A model generated the notes under the pieces. That model saw nothing but the letters and a program-made list of their open reading frames with translations. It was not told the origin of the DNA and made no database searches. Source: an uncultured bacterium (GTDB taxonomy: Bacteria; Actinomycetota; Actinomycetes; S36-B12). Taken from it: a stretch of 5,973 bases of DNA. Position 1 is the stretch's first letter; the number at the start of each line of letters is the position of its first letter. The stretch is taken from assembly GCA_903896585.1 (NCBI GenBank), contig CAITYI010000374.1, forward strand, positions 1-5,973, given 5' to 3'. Both the position numbers and the translations under genes were made by a program. Below, piece by piece: positions 1 to 5,973 of this stretch.

Positions 1-165
1 ATAATCGACACCGTTCACTTCACCGAGGCGAGGAGATCGAGTCGTGACAGACACCGAAAGCCAAATTTCCGGATCACGATCTAGGACTGCCCGCACAATT
101 GTGCTTTTGCCAACCCCTGAGGGTCCAGAGACCACCACCAGGGGGGCCAGTTTGTCAGCGACCAT
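1..165 (-). CDS. gmk: Guanylate kinase, N-terminal 55 codons only (cut by window edge)
   Basis: Guanylate kinase phosphorylates GMP and dGMP with ATP to give GDP and dGDP in the cytoplasm. Only 55 codons are in the window, beginning [20 protein letters not shown]. They hold the P-loop GPSGVGKST (14-22) and the start of the GMP-binding domain, [19 protein letters not shown] (37-55), in which TTRSPR is highly typical of the family. The frame is open to the left edge with no defect. The ATG at 163-165 is chosen because it has a good ribosome binding site and puts the P-loop at the usual distance from the N-terminus. The start lies within pyrF, an 11-base overlap that suggests coupled translation. 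In Mycobacterium and Streptomyces a small gene for integration host factor (mihF) normally sits between pyrF and gmk; here there is no room for it. Confidence 0.95.
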   Translation of the reverse strand, partial: MVADKLAPLVVVSGPSGVGKSTIVRAVLDRDPEIWLSVSVTTRSPRLGEVNGVDY

Positions 166-949
166 CTGAACTTCCTTGATGATCTGAACTTCCTTGATAA
201 ACGGTGGATCCTTGATCGCTGATGTCTTGACTGATGATGCCTTGACTGATGTTCAAGGCCGCCCTGGCGACATCGGGAGCCCCGGTAATGGGCCTTCCGA
301 TAACCAGAAGGTCTGCGCCTGCGTTCAGGGCATCTTGGGGACTGCTGATCCGTTTTTGGTCTTGTACGGCTGCGGAATTAGGGCGCACACCAGGTGTGAT
401 CAGCACGATGTCGGGTGGAACCGCTTTGCGAACAGCCGCGACTTCCAGGGGCGAGCACACAATCGCACGGGCGCCAGAACGCACGGCGATTAACGCTAGC
501 CGAACCACGGTATCGGCTGTCGGTGTCGTAATTCCCAAATTCGCCAGCTCGGAATCATCAAGACTGGTCAAGATGGTGACGGCAGCTATCTTGGTATCCG
601 GAAGTGCGCAAGCGGCAGCCTCGATCATGGCGGCGCCTCCCAATGCATGAACGGTCAGAAACCTGGGCTGGAACCGCGCGAGTGATCGGACAGCCCCTGC
701 AACGGTGTTGGGAATGTCGTGCAGCTTGAGGTCAAGGAAGAGATCACATCCACTGTTAGCCACAATTGCAATAGCCTGTTCACCATCGCGATAGAAAGTT
801 TCCATCCCGATTTTCATGGTGCTCAGATATGGTGCGGTGTCGCGCACCCAATGTGACATGGTGGCGAGATCGGGTGCATCGAGAGCCAGGGCAATGGGGG
901 CCTTAATTGGCCGATTGGTATTCGGCTGCGAAACTGCGCTGGAGGTCAT
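155..949 (-). CDS. pyrF: Orotidine 5'-phosphate decarboxylase, short (E. coli-like) type with repeat-built C-terminal tail
   Basis: PyrF decarboxylates OMP to UMP, the last step of the pathway. The 264-residue protein has the full catalytic set: Asp24 in LALDAPD, Lys46 in MKIG, and Asp73, Lys75 and Asp78 in [10 protein letters not shown] (73-82). Phosphate is expected to be held by VIGRPITG (216-223). [10 protein letters not shown] marks the short E. coli/Bacillus-like form; Mycobacterium and Streptomyces PyrF, as I recall, carry the longer form with a KRGDIGST-type motif. The conserved barrel ends near residue 233. Residues 234-264 form a Ser/Gln/Gly/Asp-rich tail with three QGS units at six-residue spacing and earlier ISQ units. 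It matches nothing I recognise and comes from DNA repeats. The gene starts with ATG 13 bases after pyrD with only a weak AGAAG upstream. Its TGA lies inside gmk, an 11-base overlap. Confidence 0.96.
   Translation of the reverse strand: MTSSAVSQPNTNRPIKAPIALALDAPDLATMSHWVRDTAPYLSTMKIGMETFYRDGEQAIAIVANSGCDLFLDLKLHDIPNTVAGAVRSLARFQPRFLTVHALGGAAMIEAAACALPDTKIAAVTILTSLDDSELANLGITTPTADTVVRLALIAVRSGARAIVCSPLEVAAVRKAVPPDIVLITPGVRPNSAAVQDQKRISSPQDALNAGADLLVIGRPITGAPDVARAALNISQGIISQDISDQGSTVYQGSSDHQGSSDGR
164..199 (-). repeat. Two 18-bp tandem repeats at the 3' end of pyrF, duplicating the gmk ribosome binding site
   Basis: Positions 164-181 and 182-199 are direct tandem copies differing at one base of 18 (position 181 versus 199). 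On the coding strand each holds ATCAAGGAAGTTCAGAT. A third, decayed copy at 200-216 keeps TCCTTGAT (plus strand, 209-216) in register. The period is a multiple of three, so pyrF stays in frame and the repeat encodes hexapeptides containing QGS. The copy at 164-181 carries the gmk Shine-Dalgarno sequence and most of its start codon. Confidence 0.9.
171..177 (-). promoter_or_regulatory. Ribosome binding site of gmk, inside pyrF
   Basis: On the minus strand AAGGAAG lies five bases before the gmk ATG (seven from the AGGA core), so it is a good Shine-Dalgarno sequence. It is within pyrF codons, so ribosomes finishing pyrF pass over it. An identical AAGGAAG sits 18 bases upstream at 189-195, but there the triplet at the ATG position reads ATC, so it cannot start translation in the same way. 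Confidence 0.75.
226..251 (-). repeat. Second short repeat pair in the pyrF tail, period 15
   Basis: The 11 bases CTTGACTGATG (plus strand) occur at 226-236 and again at 241-251. The 15-base period is again in frame and encodes the ISQ units at PyrF residues 234-236 and 239-241. Its core resembles the neighbouring 18-bp units, so both may come from the same slippage-prone ancestor. Confidence 0.7.
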
Positions 950-962
950 CTTTGGCTTCTAT

Positions 963-2003
963 TTACTCGGTGATGAAATCCCATTCGGCGTCTGAGGATT
1001 GCGCTTCAGAGTCGACCGTGGGAGTGTGGGGACGGTGGGCATAACCAACTGCATCAGATACTCGGAGAAAACCACGGTCACCAAGCTCCTGTGCCAGTTC
1101 AGCGTGGATGCGTGCTGGGGCAGAAGGATCATTAAAAATAGAAGTTCCCACTGAAACGGCATTCGCGCCCGCCAAAATGAACTCCAGGGCGTCGTGTCCC
1201 GAGCGAATCCCGCCCATGCCAATGATGGGGATATCCGGCATGGCACTGCGAATATCCCACACGCAACGAACAGCAATAGGTCGAATAGCGGGTCCCGAAA
1301 GGCCACCTGTGATGCCGGCAAGGGCAGGACGCATTGTGCTGGTGTTCATGACCATCCCAAGAAGGGTGTTGATCACGGACACACCCGTTGCACCAGCCGC
1401 GATCACTGATTGTGCAATCTCAACAATGTCAGTGACATCGGGTGAAAGCTTCGCAAATATCGGAATCTTGATATCGCTATTTCTGCGGACAGTTTGAATA
1501 ACTTGAGCTGCGGTTTCCGCGCGGCAGGCAAATACTTGACCTCGGTCGGAGACGTTGGGACAGGAGATATTTACTTCAATAGCCTCCACCCCACCCGCTA
1601 TCCGAAGTTTGGCCGCCACTTTCCCAAATTCCTCAGGAGTTCCACCTGCAATCGAAACTATTGTTCGGGCACCTCGATGGTTGAGCCAAGCTAGGTCATG
1701 TTCAATAAAACTATCCACACCTGGACCCTGGAGCCCAATGGAATTCAACATCCCACTTGGAGTTTCCGCCATGCGTGGTGTGGCCCGACCAGAGCGCGGT
1801 GCGAGCATGATGCTCTTAGTGACAACGGCACCTATTGTCGTAATGTCAAAATAGTTATCGAGCTCGCGGCCGGCAGCTGCGCATCCTGACGCTGTCAAGA
1901 CTGGACTTGGCAAATGCATTTTTGCCAAGTCGGTAAACATGTCCACACGGGCACCATTACTTCCGTCACCTGCTCTTCTGGCGGAAACTATGGGTGTATT
2001 CAC
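963..2003 (-). CDS. pyrD: Dihydroorotate dehydrogenase B (NAD+), catalytic subunit
   Basis: PyrD oxidises dihydroorotate to orotate on FMN, the only redox step of UMP synthesis. The 346-residue TIM barrel has the class 1 active-site loop NISCPNV (145-151), with Cys148 as the expected catalytic base. Class 2 quinone-linked enzymes use Ser here. Other family sites are Lys63 in VTKSI, Lys185 in KLSPDVTD, Asn212 in VINTLLGM, GGLSGPA (233-239) and the FMN phosphate loops GMGGI (262-266) and VGTS (285-288). Together with pyrK next door this makes it class 1B, which reduces NAD+. There are about 20 residues of polar N-terminal extension before the usual first barrel strand and a hydrophilic C-terminal tail (after about 325), so the protein is longer than the typical 300-310. 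The GTG start overlaps the pyrK TGA as GTGA and has a good ribosome binding site, which suggests coupled translation of the two subunits. Stop is TAA. Confidence 0.97.
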   Translation of the reverse strand: MNTPIVSARRAGDGSNGARVDMFTDLAKMHLPSPVLTASGCAAAGRELDNYFDITTIGAVVTKSIMLAPRSGRATPRMAETPSGMLNSIGLQGPGVDSFIEHDLAWLNHRGARTIVSIAGGTPEEFGKVAAKLRIAGGVEAIEVNISCPNVSDRGQVFACRAETAAQVIQTVRRNSDIKIPIFAKLSPDVTDIVEIAQSVIAAGATGVSVINTLLGMVMNTSTMRPALAGITGGLSGPAIRPIAVRCVWDIRSAMPDIPIIGMGGIRSGHDALEFILAGANAVSVGTSIFNDPSAPARIHAELAQELGDRGFLRVSDAVGYAHRPHTPTVDSEAQSSDAEWDFITE

Positions 2004-2866
2004 GTGGACACTTCCTCAACAGGGGCTCCATAAGTATCTGGAGGAACCGTTCCAATGTCTGCCCACCGGACTCGATCGCCTCGGAAAATTGGGCCCTCCA
2101 CGCAGGAGCGGACCATGCGCGTGACGGAGTCATCGCCAATTATCGGTAAGACACAGGTCATGCAGACACCAATGCCACAGGCCATGGATTCCTCAACCGA
2201 GCACTGGCTGAATATTCGATGAGTTACGGCAAATTCCGCGACATTAGCCAGCATGCTCATGGGTCCGCATGCGTAAATAATGTCCGTCTTGCCGGCCGTG
2301 ACGACACCCTCTAAGACATCGGTAACTCTTCCTTTAACTCCCAAACTGCCATCGTCTGTCGTCAGGACAAGTGAAGTGGAAACCCGCTTGAGATCCAATG
2401 CGCCAAAGAGTTTCTCTTCGGTCGATGCCCCAATGATGGAATCAACTCGACAGCCACGTTCACGCAATTTTTCGGCCAACAGGAAAAGCGGTGCCGATCC
2501 ATAGCCCCCACCGATCAATACGCAGGAGACCGACTGAGTAGGTAACGTGAAGGGTTTACCCAAAGGGCCCACCAAACTTACGGTGTCGTGTCGACGACGC
2601 TTGGACAACCACGTTGTACCTTTGCCACCCGGCGAGATAACCAGGTCGAGGGTTCCACCGTAGACACCACGTGACTGAACACGGTGAATCGCAAAAGCCC
2701 GACGCAGCACCATACTTGTTTCGTCGCCGCCCATGCCCACTGTTACAAACTGTCCTGGTTCGGCTATCTCGGATATTCCAGGGGCGGTTACGGAGATAAC
2801 GTAATACGAGCCCGATCGATTCACGTCGAGAATTTCACCGGTGACTTGAATGGGGCGTCCGCTCAC
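2000..2866 (-). CDS. pyrK: Dihydroorotate dehydrogenase B (NAD+), electron transfer subunit
   Basis: PyrK carries electrons from the FMN of PyrD through a [2Fe-2S] cluster and FAD to NAD+, making class 1B dihydroorotate dehydrogenase a PyrD2-PyrK2 complex in the cytoplasm. The 288-residue protein has the ferredoxin-reductase layout. An N-terminal FAD-binding barrel carries RRAFAIH (55-61). A nucleotide-binding domain has GGGYGSAP (119-126) and YACGPM (198-203). The C-terminal cluster site has Cys230, Cys235, Cys238 and Cys255. All four ligands are present. The spacing Cx4Cx2C then 16 residues before the last Cys is two longer than I recall for Bacillus and Lactococcus PyrK. The protein is also longer than the usual 250-265 residues, mainly at the C-terminus. 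The start is GTG with no clear Shine-Dalgarno sequence, 17 bases after carB; an upstream in-frame start is blocked by a nearby stop. The stop overlaps pyrD by four bases. Confidence 0.96.
   Translation of the reverse strand: MSGRPIQVTGEILDVNRSGSYYVISVTAPGISEIAEPGQFVTVGMGGDETSMVLRRAFAIHRVQSRGVYGGTLDLVISPGGKGTTWLSKRRRHDTVSLVGPLGKPFTLPTQSVSCVLIGGGYGSAPLFLLAEKLRERGCRVDSIIGASTEEKLFGALDLKRVSTSLVLTTDDGSLGVKGRVTDVLEGVVTAGKTDIIYACGPMSMLANVAEFAVTHRIFSQCSVEESMACGIGVCMTCVLPIIGDDSVTRMVRSCVEGPIFRGDRVRWADIGTVPPDTYGAPVEEVST
2011..2017 (-). promoter_or_regulatory. Ribosome binding site of pyrD
   Basis: On the minus strand GAGGAAG sits seven bases before the GTG at 2001-2003, inside the last codons of pyrK. 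It is the strongest Shine-Dalgarno match near this junction. It supports the GTG as the pyrD start over the internal ATG at codon 22, despite the rarer start codon. Confidence 0.75.
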
Positions 2867-2883
2867 GGGCTCACGCTACCCAT
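2863..2883 (-). other. Six-codon reading frame filling the carB-pyrK gap, ending on the pyrK start
   Basis: An ATG directly follows the carB TAG stop (TAGATG) and opens a six-codon frame, MGSVSP. Its TGA overlaps the pyrK GTG start as GTGA. An AGGA motif lies ten bases before the ATG, inside the end of carB. The arrangement resembles a translational coupling device: ribosomes reading the mini-frame would stop on the pyrK start, which has no good Shine-Dalgarno sequence of its own. Whether it is translated is unknown; a frame this short can arise by chance. Confidence 0.25.
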
Positions 2884-5800
2884 CTAGGTGTCATCCTGGG
2901 TAGATACCTCAGCTCGGAGACGATCAATGTCGCGGCCATGTTCCTGAATGGACTTAACAGTAGGTTCGCCATTGATCATGGAATCAATTCCCTGAACAGC
3001 AGCCGCTAACCCTTGAACAGTTGTGATAGACGGCACCCCGCGGGTAACCGCGGCCGTTCGAATTTCGTATCCATCTTTTCGGGGTCCCACTCCATAAGGG
3101 GTATTTATGACCAAATCGACGTTCCCTGCCAATATTTCATCGACTGACGTGGGTTCACCGCTTGGACCACGCCCTTCGTGTTGCTTGCGCACAACTTCGG
3201 CCGGAATACCATTGCGCCGGAGTACATCGGCAGTCCCTGACGTGGCCATGATGGTGAACCCGAGATCCGAGAGCTTCTTTACGGGGAAAACAGCGGCTCG
3301 TTTATCGCGGTTTGCCAGGGAGACAAAAACAGTTCCCGACACTGGCAATCCGCCGGAATAAGCTGCCGTTTGCGATTTAGCGAATGCAATACCGAAATTG
3401 GCATCGATTCCCATGACTTCACCCGTCGATTTCATTTCTGGCCCAAGAACCGTATCCACACCATGGAACCGGCCAAAGGGAAGTACCGCTTCCTTTACTG
3501 ACATGGGAGTTCCTTGCGGCAATGTCCCACCATCACCCCTGGTTGGTAGCAGTCCCAGATCCCGAAGTTCGGCAATACTCTCCCCCAGCATCACGCGAGC
3601 AGCTGCCTTCGCGACTTGAACCCCGGTTGCCTTAGAAACAAATGGAACGGTGCGGGATGCGCGCGGGTTCGCTTCAAGAATATAGAGAACATCGCCTGCA
3701 AGAGCGAACTGGATATTCAATAGGCCTCGGACGTTAAGCCCCTCGGCAATAGCACGCGTCGATTCACGGATTCGTTCAATATCTTGAGTTCCCAGGGTGA
3801 TCGGTGGGAGCGCACATGCGGAGTCCCCAGAGTGAATACCTGCTTCTTCAATATGTTCCATGACCCCGGCCAGATACAAATCGGTGCCATCGAAAATTGC
3901 ATCAACGTCAATCTCAATGGCATCGTCAAGGAATCGATCAACCAAGACCGGATGCTCTGGGTTGAGTTCCGTGGCTCGTTCAAGGTATTCCTTCAACATG
4001 TCTTCGGTGTACACGATTTCCATGCCCCGACCACCCAGAACATAGCTCGGACGAACGAGGACCGGATAGCCGATTCGATCGGCAATCACCCTAGCTTCTT
4101 CAAATGAACGAGCGGTTCCATGTGCAGGGGCAGGCACCCCCGCTAATGCAAGTACCTTGGAGAACTCTTCTCGGTCCTCGGCAGCGTGGATCGATTCAGG
4201 CGAAGTACCCACTACACGCACACCCGCATCAGCCAAACCTTGGGCAAGTCCCAATGGGGTTTGCCCACCCAACTGCACAATAACTCCAGCGATTTCGCCA
4301 CGTTGTGATTCGGCATCAATAACTTCCATGACATCTTCGAATGTCAATGGCTCAAAATAGAGCCGATCTGAGGTGTCATAGTCCGTTGAAACGGTCTCTG
4401 GATTGCAATTAATCATGATCGTTTCATAGCCAGCATCGCGCAAAGTCATGGACGCATGAACACACGAATAATCAAATTCAATTCCTTGTCCAATTCGGTT
4501 CGGCCCAGAACCCAAAATGACAACCTTTTTTCTGTCAGATGGCTCAACTTCATTTTCCCAGTCGTAGCTGGAATAATGATAAGGAGTTTGAGCTGCAAAC
4601 TCGGCAGCGCAGGTGTCAACGGTTTTAAACACGGGGTGTAGCCCCATGTCACCGCGCAGGGAACGGACTTCTTTTTCCTGCATGCCTCTGATTGATGCAA
4701 TTTGTAAGTCGGAAAATCCCATTGATTTGGCATCAAAGAGCAGGTCTCGATCAAGTACTTCGGCAGATGAAATGAGGTCCGCCTGTTCATTAATCTGCGC
4801 AATTTGATCGAGAAACCAGGGATCAATATTGGTGGCTTCATGAACTTGCTCAATTGAGGCCCCGAGCCACAATGCCCGCTGGGCAAGGCTCAACCGACCA
4901 TCATGTGGAACTTGCATTCTCTCGAGAAGTGGGTCAATCTCTTTCGGATCTCTGGGGAGGTTCCACTGGAAAATCGCGGACTTTTGTTCAACCGAACGCA
5001 AAGCTTTCTGGAGTGCCTCCTTGAAATTCCGACCTATTGCCATGGCTTCCCCGACACTCTTCATGGTTGTTGTCAGAGTTGTATCTGCACCTGGAAATTT
5101 CTCAAAGGCAAATCGCGGGACTTTGACCACAATGTAATCGAGTGTTGGCTCGAAAGACGCCGGTGTCTCTTTGGTGATGTCATTAGTGATTTCATCGAGT
5201 GAGTACCCAATTGCTAACCGTGCCGCAATTTTGGCAATGGGGAATCCGGTAGCTTTAGAAGCAAGGGCAGATGATCTGGAGACCCGCGGGTTCATTTCAA
5301 TAACTATCAATCGGCCATCGTCGGGGTTGATGGCAAACTGAATATTGCAACCGCCTGTATCTACCCCTACTTCGCGGATAATCTGAATACCCACATTTCG
5401 TAGGTTCTGAAATTCCCGATCGGTCAAAGTCAGAGCTGGTGCAACAGTTATTGAGTCACCGGTGTGTACCCCCATAGGATCGACGTTTTCAATGGAACAC
5501 ACCACGACAACGTTGTCTTTGTAATCCCGCATGAGTTCGAGTTCATATTCTTTCCATCCAATGATGGATTCCTCGAGCAATATCTCCGCCGTCGGACTGG
5601 CCTTAAGACCTGCACCGGCGATTCGAATAAGGTCTTCTTCGCTGTAGGCAATGCCTGACCCGGCACCACCCATGGTGAATGACGGACGCACAACAACCGG
5701 GTAATTTAAATCCTTGACCCCCTCGAGACACTCCTCAAGAGTGTGACAAATCTTGGAGCGCGCGCTTTCAGCGCCAATCTTGGCAACAATTTGTCGGAAC

Positions 5801-5973
5801 TTTTCACGATTCTCGCCGCGTTCGATTGCTTCGACATTGGCACCGATGAGTTCCACGTTGTATTTGGCCAAGATCCCTGCTTCATGGAGGGCGATGGCTG
5901 CGTTAAGCGCGGTTTGACCGCCCAATGTTGGCAATAGAGCATCGGGGCGCTCTTTCGCAATGATTTTTTCGAG
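2884..5973 (-). CDS. carB: Carbamoyl-phosphate synthase large subunit, 5' end cut by window edge
   Basis: This is the large subunit of carbamoyl-phosphate synthase. It uses bicarbonate, ammonia delivered by the CarA glutaminase and two ATP to make carbamoyl phosphate for pyrimidines and arginine in the cytoplasm. The frame is open to the right edge (it begins [20 protein letters not shown]), so 1029 residues are visible. Comparison with the 1073-residue E. coli protein from memory suggests about 70-75 N-terminal residues are missing. The TTG at 5932-5934 is internal, not a start. Numbering visible residues, the first ATP-grasp domain shows RPSFTMGG (96-103) and [10 protein letters not shown] (226-235). 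The oligomerisation domain runs to DTCAAEF (453-459). The second half opens with [15 protein letters not shown] (488-502) and carries [10 protein letters not shown] (641-650) and EANPRASR (767-774). A C-terminal MGS-like regulatory domain has ATSGT (910-914), HEGRG (932-936) and NTPYG (957-961). Both synthetase halves look intact. Stop is TAG. Nucleotide control through the MGS domain is inferred from the family. Confidence 0.98.
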   Translation of the reverse strand, partial: LEKIIAKERPDALLPTLGGQTALNAAIALHEAGILAKYNVELIGANVEAIERGENREKFRQIVAKIGAESARSKICHTLEECLEGVKDLNYPVVVRPSFTMGGAGSGIAYSEEDLIRIAGAGLKASPTAEILLEESIIGWKEYELELMRDYKDNVVVVCSIENVDPMGVHTGDSITVAPALTLTDREFQNLRNVGIQIIREVGVDTGGCNIQFAINPDDGRLIVIEMNPRVSRSSALASKATGFPIAKIAARLAIGYSLDEITNDITKETPASFEPTLDYIVVKVPRFAFEKFPGADTTLTTTMKSVGEAMAIGRNFKEALQKALRSVEQKSAIFQWNLPRDPKEIDPLLERMQVPHDGRLSLAQRALWLGASIEQVHEATNIDPWFLDQIAQINEQADLISSAEVLDRDLLFDAKSMGFSDLQIASIRGMQEKEVRSLRGDMGLHPVFKTVDTCAAEFAAQTPYHYSSYDWENEVEPSDRKKVVILGSGPNRIGQGIEFDYSCVHASMTLRDAGYETIMINCNPETVSTDYDTSDRLYFEPLTFEDVMEVIDAESQRGEIAGVIVQLGGQTPLGLAQGLADAGVRVVGTSPESIHAAEDREEFSKVLALAGVPAPAHGTARSFEEARVIADRIGYPVLVRPSYVLGGRGMEIVYTEDMLKEYLERATELNPEHPVLVDRFLDDAIEIDVDAIFDGTDLYLAGVMEHIEEAGIHSGDSACALPPITLGTQDIERIRESTRAIAEGLNVRGLLNIQFALAGDVLYILEANPRASRTVPFVSKATGVQVAKAAARVMLGESIAELRDLGLLPTRGDGGTLPQGTPMSVKEAVLPFGRFHGVDTVLGPEMKSTGEVMGIDANFGIAFAKSQTAAYSGGLPVSGTVFVSLANRDKRAAVFPVKKLSDLGFTIMATSGTADVLRRNGIPAEVVRKQHEGRGPSGEPTSVDEILAGNVDLVINTPYGVGPRKDGYEIRTAAVTRGVPSITTVQGLAAAVQGIDSMINGEPTVKSIQEHGRDIDRLRAEVSTQDDT

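Noticed and set aside
227..247. Two TTGACT words on the plus strand resembling -35 boxes
   Set aside because: No -10-like sequence lies at the right distance, they point away from every gene here, and they are explained by the pyrF tail repeats.
194..650. Overlapping plus-strand open frames opposite pyrF (about 99 and 133 codons)
   Set aside because: They lie wholly antisense to a well-supported gene, have no recognisable domain, and their composition follows from the pyrF codons.
959..1321. A 120-codon minus-strand frame, in another frame within pyrD
   Set aside because: pyrD in its own frame carries all family motifs; this frame shows no family similarity and is best explained as an out-of-frame shadow.
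1711..1719. CTATCCACA, one base from a DnaA box, and a similar GTATCCACA at 3452-3460
   Set aside because: The two are isolated and far apart inside coding sequence, with no cluster or AT-rich region, so an origin is not supported.
3038..3053. A G+C-rich hairpin, CCGCGG-4 nt-CCGCGG
   Set aside because: It lies in the middle of the CarB regulatory-domain codons and has no following U-run, so it is not a terminator; six-base self-complementary words make it easy by chance.
4446..4886. A 146-codon minus-strand frame within carB
   Set aside because: It is out of frame with the conserved CarB motifs, which are continuous through this stretch.
5932..5934. TTG as a start codon for carB
   Set aside because: The frame continues upstream to the window edge with sequence matching the family ([14 protein letters not shown]), so the true start is outside the window.

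Overview
The window is a dense, single-direction stretch of a pyrimidine nucleotide biosynthesis operon, with every gene on the minus strand. In transcription order (from high to low coordinates) it reads: carB (missing about its first 70-75 codons, cut by the right edge), pyrK, pyrD, pyrF, then the first 55 codons of gmk (cut by the left edge). There is no intergenic stretch longer than 17 bases. I see no RNA genes, mobile elements, CRISPR arrays, promoters or terminators.

The genes work together as follows. CarB makes carbamoyl phosphate. PyrD and PyrK together form an NAD-linked (class 1B) dihydroorotate dehydrogenase that makes orotate. PyrF decarboxylates OMP to UMP. Gmk phosphorylates GMP/dGMP and so links the operon to purine nucleotides. 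The steps between carbamoyl phosphate and dihydroorotate (pyrB, pyrC) and between orotate and OMP (pyrE), plus carA, are not in the window; carA at least is expected just beyond the right edge.

The likely host is an actinobacterium (Actinomycetota) of moderate G+C. This rests on pyrF being followed directly by gmk, on the style of the CarB allosteric domain, and on the PyrK C-terminus. The carB-pyrK-pyrD-pyrF order resembles the Firmicutes pyr operon. The class 1B enzyme and the short E. coli-type PyrF differ from what is usual in Mycobacterium and Streptomyces. A facultative or anaerobic actinobacterium would fit, but I cannot name a genus from the sequence.

The most unusual part is the 3' end of pyrF (about 158-251). 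It encodes a 31-residue low-complexity tail built from short in-frame tandem repeats. The last repeat supplies the Shine-Dalgarno sequence of gmk, whose start lies inside pyrF, so the gmk ribosome binding site exists in two near-identical copies 18 bases apart. A second point is a six-codon reading frame that exactly fills the carB-pyrK gap and ends on the pyrK start codon. The rest is ordinary housekeeping sequence, and I found no evidence of a new multi-gene system.
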